From: Methylovulum sp.
Lineage (GTDB): Bacteria; Pseudomonadota; Gammaproteobacteria; Methylococcales; Methylomonadaceae
Assembly: GCA_030653435.1 (NCBI GenBank)
Contig: JAURZI010000025.1
Coordinates: 32,268-96,267 of the forward strand
Reading direction: 5' to 3'
DNA length: 64,000 bases
Shown here one piece after another: positions 18,149-28,600 of the stretch. Each line of letters opens with the position of its first letter. Positions within the stretch are counted from its first letter, which is position 1. The notes beneath the pieces were generated by a model. The model had not been told where the DNA came from. It saw only the letters and a program-made list of their open reading frames with translations, and ran no database searches. Both the position numbers and the translations under genes were made by a program.

Positions 18149-19195
18149 ATGAACGCTCCCTTTGATATCGCCAAACAATTTGCCGCTGGTGTCCAGGCCC
18201 TGACACCGCTAGGCAACGGGCTGATTAACGACACTTTCCTGGTCAGCACCGCCGCATCGCAGTTTGTCCTGCAACGCATCAATGCCCAGGTTTTCCCTAC
18301 ACCGGAATTGATAATAAGCAATTTTCTAACCATTAACCGGCATATCCGGCAAAAAGGCTTTAGCCGACTACGCATCCCTGATCTAATCAAGACCTCCGAC
18401 GGCCAGCCCTTTTACCAAGATGGCAACGGCGCTTGCTGGCGTGCTCAGTCCTTTATCGACCACACAACCAGCCTGGAAACACTAAGCACGGTCGCTGAAG
18501 CCGCACAAACAGGTTTTGCACTCGGCCATTTTCATCGCCTGCTTAGCGATCTTGATCCTGCACTGCTGCACGACACCTTGCCCGGCTTTCACATTACCCC
18601 CGATTATTTAACGCGCTATGATGCTGTGGCAAACCGGTCAACGATAGCCGATCGGTATTGCGCTGAATTTATCGGCAACTTCCGATCTGCCGCAACCGTC
18701 CTTGAAAACGCCAAACTGCAAGGTTTGCTACCCTTACGCGTCATCCACGGCGACCCCAAGCTGGACAATTTCCTGTTTGATCAAGACAGCAAAACCATAA
18801 TCAGCCTTATTGACCTGGACACCGTCAAGCCGGGGCTAGTGCATTACGATATCGGAGATTGCCTACGTTCCTGCTGCCATTGCCCGGTAACGGACCGCTT
18901 CGATCTGGACCGGTGTGCAACCCTATTGCAACACTACCTGGCTGAGGCTAAAGCCTTTTTTTCAGCCTGCGAGTACGATTTTTTATACACCGCCATCCAA
19001 CTGCTCCCGTTTGAATTAGGTTTACGGTTTTATACCGATTACCTGGAAGGGAACCCGTATTTTAAAGTCACTGCCCCTGAACAGAACTTGCAACGCGCCA
19101 TCCGGCAATTCCGCTTGTGTGCCTCCATTACGGCTCAGGAAGCTGCGATAAAAACCTTGGTGACAAGGCTTAAGGAACGACACGAAATAACTTGA
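18149..19195 (+). CDS. Aminoglycoside-phosphotransferase-fold kinase
   Basis: About 348 residues. The ATG at 18149 is preferred to the TTG one codon upstream. The kinase-like fold of the APH family is clear: an N-terminal lobe (LTPLGNGLINDTFLV...QFVLQRIN), the catalytic loop RVIHGDPKLDNFLFD with its catalytic Asp, and the metal-binding motif SLIDLDTVKPGLVHYDIGD. The overall pattern resembles N-acetylhexosamine-1-kinase-like and homoserine kinase-type members, which phosphorylate small metabolites. Antibiotic resistance is not implied. The gene follows rdgB by 71 bp with no obvious ribosome site. Confidence 0.75.
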   Translation: MNAPFDIAKQFAAGVQALTPLGNGLINDTFLVSTAASQFVLQRINAQVFPTPELIISNFLTINRHIRQKGFSRLRIPDLIKTSDGQPFYQDGNGACWRAQSFIDHTTSLETLSTVAEAAQTGFALGHFHRLLSDLDPALLHDTLPGFHITPDYLTRYDAVANRSTIADRYCAEFIGNFRSAATVLENAKLQGLLPLRVIHGDPKLDNFLFDQDSKTIISLIDLDTVKPGLVHYDIGDCLRSCCHCPVTDRFDLDRCATLLQHYLAEAKAFFSACEYDFLYTAIQLLPFELGLRFYTDYLEGNPYFKVTAPEQNLQRAIRQFRLCASITAQEAAIKTLVTRLKERHEIT

Positions 19196-19509
19196 GCAAC
19201 TTATAAAACTGGCGCTTCAGGCATGGCGACATAATTCCATTACCGCAGATGCTGATCACATGCAATTCGCAAACTTTTCTGCCCGTTTCATAAACCTTGT
19301 TAAAAATACAGGCAAAGCGTTGGGTCGTTGAAGGTAGCTTCGCCTGGCAGAAAGTGCCGCCGCTTATGGAACAACTGTGAAGGTTTGATTAATACCAGTT
19401 TGCAAATGGCTGTATTGGCATTTCTGATGTTACTGTTGAAAAGACTGTAAACACCACTCTGACGTTGCCACAAAAGCCAGCCCGCAAAAAATGGGGGGCA
19501 AAAATCGTG
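19196..19509. other. 314 bp intergenic region between two convergent genes
   Basis: No credible open reading frame is visible. On the minus strand, just after the yjfB-type gene, gccccccattttttgcgggc could form an imperfect hairpin (about 19480-19500) followed by ggcttttg, a weak terminator candidate. Otherwise nothing recognisable. Confidence 0.4.
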
Positions 19510-19695
19510 TCAAACATGTACATCAATACTATTCGCTGACACTGTCGACGAAGCAATCAGTTGTAATGCAGCTTTGCCCTGTTGGACTTGAATATCCTGG
19601 GCTTTTTTAAGCACCGCAATATCAATTTGCTGGGCCGTTTTTTGGGTAGACAGCTGTGTCGCAAATGCGGCGATTGATGAGACTGAATCTAGCAT
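19510..19695 (-). CDS. YjfB-family putative motility protein
   Basis: A 61-residue helical peptide, MLDSVSSIAAFATQLSTQKT then AQQIDIAVLKKAQDIQVQQGKAALQLI. The pattern of a short N-terminal Ser/Ala helix, KTAQQIDIAVLKKAQDIQ and a Gln-rich end matches the YjfB/putative motility protein family (PF14070). Members lie in flagellar regulons, but their function is not known. An AGGATGG ribosome site precedes the ATG. No other flagellar gene is in the window. A FliA-like promoter candidate lies about 110 bp upstream, overlapping the terminator of the giant synthase gene. Confidence 0.75.
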   Translation of the reverse strand: MLDSVSSIAAFATQLSTQKTAQQIDIAVLKKAQDIQVQQGKAALQLIASSTVSANSIDVHV

Positions 19696-19807
19696 GGAAT
19701 ACCATCCTGTTAGTCGTTTATATTAATTGGGCAGCCTCCCCTTTATGAAACCGAAGAGGAAAAAGCTGCAGTGAGCGCAGACATAATCTCTCGTCTGCTT
19801 ACAATTT

Positions 19808-19833
19808 ATATCGGCAAAAATGAAAAAAGTTTA
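19808..19833 (-). promoter_or_regulatory. Possible sigma-28 (FliA) promoter for the yjfB-type gene
   Basis: On the minus strand TAAA (19833-19830) and GCCGATAT (19815-19808) are separated by 14 bp. The enteric FliA consensus is TAAA-N15-GCCGATAA, so the elements match well but the spacing is one short. The downstream gene belongs to a motility-associated family, which supports the call. The -35 overlaps the stem and the spacer is the T-run of the preceding terminator. Confidence 0.35.
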
Positions 19834-19875
19834 GGCGTTGTAGACATTCGCCCGCAGCCAGACCAACGCCTAAAC
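19818..19875 (-). terminator. Strong rho-independent terminator of the giant synthase gene
   Basis: On the minus strand gtttaggcgttg (19875-19864) pairs perfectly with caacgcctaaac (19840-19829), a 12 bp stem with a 23 nt loop. It is followed by TTTTTT at 19828-19823 and further Ts. It sits about 70 bp after the stop codon at 19946 and ends the biosynthetic transcript. Confidence 0.88.
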
Positions 19876-19945
19876 AGACACAACCCATGCTGTGCAAGTC
19901 GCGGCAATATCCGCTGTTGCGTCCATTAATGGCATAGATTTTATG

Positions 19946-22610
19946 CTACGCATTGATGTCAAACAGCTTGTCCTGTCCCCTCGCCGCCAACTCCTGCAAA
20001 TAGATGCGGGCATTTCCCGCGGCATCATAAAACGTGATGTCGTATTTACTATCTTGCTTGCCTCCGATGTTTTTCTGCACCAAATGGATCAGGGTTTGTT
20101 CGGGCAACGCGCCTTCCGCACTGATCTGTCTAAGCGAAAACGGGAACAATAACCCGCTATCGCCATGCCGCCGCCCGCTGTTATCTTGCGACAAGAATAA
20201 CAACAATTGCCAAGCGGTGTTCATATAAAAGGGTTGAAACAGCATGCTTGTTAAACGATTAGCCAGCGCCGTCGGCACATTGAGTGTCGCCAGCAGCTCT
20301 GTACCGTTAACGTAGACATCTTGGATAGCATTGGCAGGCAACTCGGCTTGCCCGCCGATCTGCCCGATAAAATCTTCAAACAGCGTATCTGATCGGGATG
20401 ACGCCAGCTTTGAACGGATAGTCGAAAACTTCTCTGCCTGGGGTAGACCTGTTTCTGCCGTAGCCAGCATGATTTCGCCGAAATGGCGGGTTAGCATAGG
20501 CTGGTCTGCGCTGTTGATTTTGTAAATCAGATCTGCCGCCACTTTATGCAGGGATACGTTGATGTCCTGCGGACCGCCACACCTACCGGCTGGAGGACCC
20601 CATACCATGTTTTTTAAGCCGTTGATAACCTGGCCGGTAGCCTGCTCAGCAGCTGCCCTGGCGAGTTCCAGATAGGACAAACCTATGGCCGGCTCTGTTT
20701 GGCCTAAACCCTGCTGGGTTATAGGCCCTATTTCGCAGCTTAATTGCGCTTGCCGGCGGTCGTCGGGCTTATTGCTGTGCGGCACAACAGGCCGGGCTTT
20801 TTCTTGGCTGACTGCTGGCGCAGTCTCCTCCGGCACCCAATAACAAGTCCTGGCAAATGGATATGCAGGCAGATGAATGCGCTGGGGCGGCGTGTCACCG
20901 TACAGGCTTTGCCAGGGTATGTCATAGCCTTGACAATACAAATCCGCCAGCGCGCAGAGATTTTCCTGATAACTGTCGGCGGGCAAGCTGTGGCTGGGCT
21001 GTAACAAACCGGCCAGCATGCGCTGCATGGCTTTTTGTCCGACAAATTCGCGCGGCACTTCGCCTTGAAAAACATCAGGCCGCTGTTCCCCGTAGTTTGC
21101 GTTTTGCCAAGCATAAAGCGCATGCTCAATGTCCTGGACGACTATCGCGCAACGATGCTGAAAATGTTGCCGACCTTCCAGCAAGGTATAACTGATCCGG
21201 TTAAGCCCCTGTTTGGCCGCTTCTGCTGTGTGCAGATAAGCCCGCATATCGTCGATTTTCTCCTGCAAGGCTTCTTCGGTCTTGGCCGACAGCGCCAGCA
21301 CAAAGTATGGCGCGTCAACGTTAGACGGCTGCATCACCGGCGTATAGCCCTGCACCAGCATATGCGCGTTAGTGCCGCTCATGCCGAACGCGCTGACCGC
21401 GCCGATGCGCTCATTTCCGGGGCGTTTAGGCCAGGGTTTATTACTTTTGTTGACATAAAACGGGCTATCCTGCCAGTGGATGTAACCGTTTTCCGTTTCG
21501 CAATGCAGGCTGGCGGGGATGCTTTCATGGCGTAACGCCTGCACCAGGCTGATCAGACTGAGCAAACCGGATGCGGCGAAGGTATGACCGAAGTTGGTCT
21601 TCGTGGAGGTCAGCGCACAATAGCCGGATTTGTCGGTATCGCCTTGAAACGCATCGTAAAGCGCGTTGATCTCCACCGGATCGCCTAATTGTGTGCCGGT
21701 GCCGTGGGTGACGATATAATCTATGTCTTGCGGTCGGGTTCCGGTTTGTTGGTAAACACCTTTGAGCAACTCGGTTTGCGCCACGCCGCTGGGCGCGGTG
21801 ATGCCATTGGTTTTGCCATCATAATTAACGCCGCTGCCCCGAATGACGGCATGGATAGGGTCGCCGTCAGCCACGGCCTGAGCCAAGCGTTTCAGCACGA
21901 CGACTGCCACCGCTTCGCCTGGGACCATGCCGTTGGCCCGCCGGTCGAACACATAACATCTGCCGTCCGGCGATAACATGCCGGCCTGGGTCATGCCCAC
22001 ATAGGCCTCGGGGGCAATCATCAGGTTCACGCCTGCGGCAAGCGCCGTGTCGCATTCCCGGTTACGCAAACTTTGGCAGGCCTGATGCGTGGCTACCAGC
22101 GACGACGAACAGGCGGTGTTAATCGCCATCGTCGGCCCCTTAAAATTCAAGAAATACGCCAACCGGGCCGCCAATATGCTGGTGTTGCTTGACGTCAGGC
22201 TCACGCCTTTCAGCAAGCGTTGATAACCGCCGCCGTCTTCCACGCCGACAAACATGCCTATCTTGTGCTTGTCCAATTGCCGGGCGCCATAACCGGCATC
22301 TTCCAATGCTTTCCAGGATTCCTGCAACAAATGCCGTTGCTGGGGATCCATCAGCTCGGCTTCAAACGGCGAGATCTCAAAAAACAAGGGATCGAACTCG
22401 GCCAAGCCTGGAATACAGCCGCTCCATTTACAATTGGTTTTACCGGTATCCTGGACGGCATCACCGTAATACTCGCGCCAATCAAAGCGGTCGGCGGGAA
22501 TTTCATCGACGGCGTCGCTGCCGCTAGCCAATATCTGCCACAGGTCTTCAATAGTCCGCGCCTTGGGAAACCTGCCACTCATGCCAATGATGGCTATCGG
22601 TTCAGGAATC
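19946..22610 (-). other. Synthase domains: terminal KS5 plus degenerate DH-like end (residues 7670-8557)
   Basis: KS5 keeps Cys7837 (NTACSSSL), the HGTGT histidine (in VTHGTGTQLGD rather than EAHGTGT) and GHTFAASG. After the docking linker (YPFARTCYW) about 300 residues show hot-dog DH traces (AIGLSYLELARAAAEQATG; YMNTAWQLL), but the HxxxGxxxxP histidine is gone and the catalytic Asp is Asn8467. There is no carrier protein, thioesterase or reductase. The protein just ends in QDKLFDINA. The domain may serve as a docking surface for a following subunit. Confidence 0.75.
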
Positions 22611-25600
22611 GGGCTTGCGTCGCTATCAACAACCGGCTGACGCTGTGCCGCAACTATCGGCGTTTGACCCGCCGGCGCTTCGGGTTGATGCACAGGCTGT
22701 TGCGCTTGTTGATAAAACGCCTGCATCGTTTGTGCATGCGTGGTCAGAAAATAGCGGGTCAGTTGCTGTAAGGTCGAATAACCGAAAAATAAGGCCGGGG
22801 TAATGTCCAGGCCGTAATGCTTACTGAGTCCACGGGCAAACGCGGCAAGACTGATCGAATCAAAACCGAAATCCGCCAGATTGCTTTCGCTATCCAATTT
22901 ATCGCGGCTAATTTTGAGCTGCCGGTTAATCAAGGCCTTCAAATCCCAGCTTATGCACTGCTCGATATTCAAGCCTTGCATTTCCGGCCGCCGACCTTTG
23001 CTTAATATCGGCACAACACGGGCAACAGCCGCTTGCTGCGCCATGCCGACCATACGCTGCACCTTGTCTGCCAGCCCAACCAACACCAGATACTGGCTGT
23101 TTTCCTGAGCCAGCAATTGGTCGAATAGAGCTACCCCTTCTGCGTTTTCCAGCGCCCGTTGACCGCTGGATTTCAGGTAAAAATGCGTTTGCTGGGCTTC
23201 GCCGATGTGCATGCCGCCTTCTTTCCACAAAGGCCAGTTTATCGCCAGCGCCTTGCCCGAATAATCCAAGGCCTGACGATGCTTGGCATAAGCGGTTTGG
23301 AAACGGTTGCCTATAGCATAGTCGCAGGAACCGAAATCCCCCAACATCGCGGATGACGAAGAAAAATAGCAGATAAAATCCAGATCGTCCCCGCCCAGCA
23401 ATTGGTCCAGCACCAAAGTACCGTTAATTTTAGGCGCCAGTACGTTTTGAAAACTATGCACGCTGGTTTCCAGCACACTGGGCGCACCGGTAATGCCGGC
23501 GGCATGGATCACGCCGGTGATCGCACCGAAGCGCTGCTTGGCCTGAGCCAAACCCGCGCTCATCGCCGCCACATCGCAAACATCGGCTTGCAGATAAAAT
23601 ACCTGTGCGCCTAAGCCCTCCAGATAGGCTAGCCGGGCGCGTTTATCGTCATCAAGGGCGGAGCGTCCGGTCAGTATCAGATTGGCGGCACAGGTTTTTG
23701 CCAGATGTCCGGCAAAAAGGTAACCCAACCCGCCGCAACCGCCCGTAAGCAAATAAGTCCCGTGGGTTTTGAGTGCGCGTCCGTTTTCGGCTTGCAGCGT
23801 AGCGGCCTTAAGTTGGGCGGTATGGCGCAGGCCTTGCCGATACCAGGCACTACGGGCTTGAGGCGCATGCAGCTCTGCCCATAAGGTATGGAGCCAGTCT
23901 TCTATTGCTGCATTGCCTTGGTGCTGGGGGCTATCGGCTTGAAAGATGACCGCCGCTGGCGTGTCCGGCAACACCAGCCCTAAAGAATGCTCAAAACCTA
24001 TCCAGGACTCCAGATAGCATTGTTCCACTATGCCGCTGTATGAACCCGCCAGCAACAAACGCCCCACCCGCAGCTTTGCCCTGGCTATAGCCTGGAGGCT
24101 GCGGACTATAGGCGCAGTGTCCCTGATATAAACGGTATCTTCGACAGGCCATAGATAGAGCATGGCGTCCACCTCGGCATGGTCTGCCCGCATACGCGCA
24201 AAAGCATGTTGATAGCCTTCCTCGTCCAACACACGGTAGGTGTCAGGAGCGTCTTGACCGTCGCCTGCACCCTGCGCTATGAACAACACGCGGGTATGCG
24301 GTGACAGGGTTTTAAGCGTCGCACGCAAAACGAGCTGGGCATGCGGGTTCGACAGGAAGCAAACCAAGGTGTTAATCGTGCGGGAGGAAGGTGCCGGCAA
24401 CGGAGATGCCTGCCATACTTCTTCGAACGTCATTACTGCGTAAGACGCGTCCGTGACGGCCGGGACTTGCAGATCACGATCCCGTGGAAATTCCGGCACT
24501 GCCGCTGGTTTATCGTTAACCGGTATCCAGTAATGTTCCCGTGCAAAGGGATAAGTGGGCAGGCTGATACGGGCCGGTTTGTTTGCGCCATAAAGCTTGT
24601 CCCAGTCTATCACCCGTCCATTGACCCAGGCGTCGAGCAGCTTGCCGTATTGGTGTTGGGCTATCCAGCTGTCGATGACGCCCGCCATATCGTCATCGGC
24701 GGACAAAGCCGCGAACGATTCCTGTTGGTTTTTTACCTGTCCGCTGAACAGGCCGTCACCAGCCTGCCGATGCTCAAGAAAGCCCTGTAGCTTGGCTGCC
24801 AATTCAGACAGGGACTCTGCAACAAACGCCAAGCGCTCTTCCATCGCCACACGCCCGCGTTGCAACGTGTAAGCCAGGCTGTCGAGGCTTACCGTCGCCC
24901 CCTCGCTACGAACAAACGCCAGCAAGTTTTCGGCGGTGGCCTGCAAACGTTCCGAGTGCTTGGCCGATAGGACAATCAGCGCAGGCGCGGGGCTTGCATT
25001 ATGCCGCGCATCGGCATTGGCCCGGTATTCCTCGATGATGACATGGGCATTCGACCCGCCCACGCCGAAGCTGCTCACGCCAGCCCGTCTCGGCATAGGC
25101 TGGTTTTGCGCGTCCACTAAAGCGTCCCAGTTGCAGGTGTCTTTGACCAGATAGAAAGGCGTCCCCTGCAATTGCAGATAAGGATTGGGCACGTTTAAAT
25201 GCACATTGCCTGGAATAGTTTTGTGCTGCAGCATCAATAGGACTTTCACGATGCCGGTGACACCGGCTGCCGCTTCCAAATGCCCGACATTGGTTTTGAC
25301 CGAACCCAGACCGCAATGAGGCAGGTCAGCAACCGCCACGCCCTGTTGCTGGTACAGGCTTGCAAAAGCGCTTTTCAGCGCATTGAATTCGACAGGGTCG
25401 CCCAGTTCCGTGCCAGTCCCGTGCGCCTCGACATAACTGACTGTTTGCGGATGGATACCGGCACGGTTATAGACATCTACCAACAATTCCTTTTGTGCCG
25501 CCCCGTTTGGGGCAGTCGGCGATGCGGCCCGTCCGCCGTGGTTTTCGCCGCTACCGCGAATCACGCCGTAGATATGATCCTTGTCTTTAAGCGCCTTGCC

Positions 25601-28600
25601 CAATGGTTTTAAAAATATCGCGGCGACACCTTCCCCTCTGACATAGCCGTTGGCGCGCTGGTCGAAAGTCATGCAACGTCCGTCCTCACTCAATATGCCC
25701 GCCTGACTGGAAGCTATCGTGATACGCGGACTGGCCAGCACGTTGACGCCGCCTACCAGCGCAGCTTCGCAGCTGCCCTGACGCAGGCTTTCTATCGCCC
25801 GGTGCACGGCGATCAACGAGCTGGAACAAGCCGTGTCAATTACCTCGCTGGGGCCACGCAGATTGAGCAAATAGGAAATCCGGTTGGCGATCATAAACGG
25901 GAAGGGTTCCGTAGGCGTTTGCACATCCCCTTTCAGCTTGGCTTCCTGCCATAGATCCTTATAGTCAGCCGTCGCCACCCCGGCAAACACGGCGGTTTTG
26001 CTGCCGGATAAGGCGCTGGCGCTATAACCGGCATCTTCTATCGTTGCCCAGACGGTTTCGATAAACAAGCGGCATTGGGGATCCATCGCTTCCGCTTCTA
26101 TCGGGGAAATGCCGAAAAACAGCGGGTCGAAGCAATCGGCATCGGCGATAAATCCGCCCCACTTAACCCTGGTCTTGCCGGGTTCGTCGTGCGGGTCGCC
26201 GTAATACTCGCGCCAATCCCAACGGTTGCCCGGCACTTCGGTAATCATGTCCTGGTTATTGGCTAACTGTTGCCAGAATTCCTGCAGGTTTGCAGAACCG
26301 GGAAATTTACCGCTGATGCCGATAATGGCAATAGGCTCGTCTGCGGATGCAACGGCGGCATCCGGCTCTTGGGTTTGTAGCAGGCGAAATGGCTTAGTTT
26401 GGCTACATGCGGATGCTGCCGGTTTTACCGCAACCGTATTAATATCGGCGCTGGGCGTCGCGTGTTTATCGAGCAATGCCTGATGATGGTGTCCGATAAG
26501 ATAGCGGCCCAATGCCGCCAAATCAGACAGTTCAAAAAATAAGGTCGGCATCAAGGCCAAACGGTATGTTTTATTGAGTTGGTTGGCAAAGGCCGTAAAA
26601 CTGATCGAATCGAAGCCATAATCCGATAAATCGCGCTCCAGGCCGATTTTGTCCGGTTTTATTTTTTGCACCTCGGCGACAATGTTGACCAGTTCGCTGT
26701 TGACGGCGTTGCTTAGCCATTGCCCGCCATCAACCTGACCTGCTGAGGATTTCTCCTCATTGCTTAATGCAGGGCTAACAACGGCGGCTTGAGGCACATG
26801 CTTAAACGGCAGGAACTGGTTGCGGATACTGGCGGCCTCCCCATAGGCGACCAAGACCTGTGCGTATGGGCTTTGCAGAGCCAGATCGAAAGCATGCAGC
26901 CCCGCCTGGGTCGCCATCGCCACCATACCGGTAGCCTGTTTCATCAGGGTCTCGTTCTGGCTGTCCATACGCATGCCCCCTTCTTGCCATAAGGGCCAGT
27001 CCAGCGACAGCGTTTTGCCAAAGCCCTGGCCTTGCCGGACGCGTTGGTTCCGGTATTCGGCATAAGCATCCAAAAACGCATTGGCACCTGCATAATCCGC
27101 CTGTCCCGGATTGCCCATAACTCCGGCAATAGACGAAAACAGCACGACAAAATCCAGACGCATATGGGCCGTCGCGGCATCAAGCGCCAGTAGGCCCGCT
27201 ATTTTAGGGCGCAGTACGCGCTGCACGTCGGCATCGGTTTTGTTAGCCAGATACGCATCCTGGATAACGCCTGCGCTATGGATAATACCGTTCAAGCGCC
27301 CGTATTTTTGCTGTATGGCTGCCAATAATGCTTTAACTCCGTCAATATCCGCCACATCTTGCTGCCGATACATCACCACCGCCCCGGCGGCTTGAAGCTC
27401 GGCCAGCAGGCTTTGTTTTGCCGCATCCAACGGCGAGCGTCCAGTCAGAACCAGCCTAGCCCGGTGAGTGACGCCCAAATGCCGGGCAAGCAACAGCCCT
27501 ACCCCACCTAAGCCGCCAGTGATCCAGATCACATCACCTGCCCGGCATGGCGGTTGGCTGTCGTAATCAGATAAACTGATTTCCTTGAGCGCTCTGACCG
27601 TTCTTGTACCGTCAGACGCATAACGAATGTCCACATCGCCGTCCAGCGTTTGAATTTCTAAGGCTAGCCGCTGGATTAACGGTGTTGTGCCAACCCTGTC
27701 ATGCGGCGCATAACGGATGACTTTGCCCAGTATGCGGGCCTGTTCCAGATGGGCGGTTTTAAACAGGCCCGAATAAGCTGAATGCAGGGCCGACCCGCTA
27801 TGGTCCTGAACAAGCACCAGCATAGGTTGCGCGTATGCGGGCGGATGTTTAACACCCGCTTTAATACGGTTAAACACCTGCAGAAAATTAGCCGTAATCT
27901 CCTGAGCCTGATCGTGGCCCAAAACGGCTAAGGTTTCCACTATGGCGTCCGGCCATTGCCTGAGCAAGGCATTGCTGAGTTCAGGATCGGCTACGGCGAG
28001 CATAAACACCGGTGCCATAGTGGGCAGCGGCTGGGGGCTACCAACCAAGGCTTGCGGCTGCCAGTCTTGCGTCGCATAGACCAGCGACACGGGTTGTCCG
28101 TCCTGCGGAAAAACCATCGTGAAACCCTTGGCGGCGACCAGGATCCGGCCTTGCATGTCGGTAATATCCAGATCCATTTTTATAATAGGTGCGAATACAG
28201 CGGATGCACTCCGTGGTTCGGCCCGACGGACATAAACATAGACCTGTTCCGGCAATGATCCATAAACCAGGCATTCGTCCAAACTAAAAGGCATGGGCAG
28301 CAAGCTGGCCATACCGCTAGCCAAAGACCACACGACGGCGCTAAGTATCGCGCCGTTCAGCAAGCCGGGATGCAACACATAAGCCTCGCCGCCTGTGCCC
28401 AGATTTGCAGGCAATGCCAGTTCTGCAATCGCCTCCACAGCATTGTAATGCAGCCGTAGGATACTCAGCAGACTAGGGCCGTGCGTCGATTGCAACAGCC
28501 GGTCGCAATCGGGTGTGCCCAGCACCGACGGGCAACGGGCGAGTATCGCCGGAATTGCTAATCTGCCGCCGCCCTGCTGGCTGACAGCCGACAGTAGTTT

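Noticed and set aside
18146..19195. Antibiotic resistance gene (aminoglycoside phosphotransferase)
   Set aside because: Only the fold is shared; the sequence pattern is closer to metabolite kinases, and the gene is not in a mobile context.
19696..19945. c-di-GMP (GEMM) riboswitch before the YjfB-type gene
   Set aside because: The expected GEMM core motifs are not visible; the region is explained by the terminator and a possible FliA promoter.
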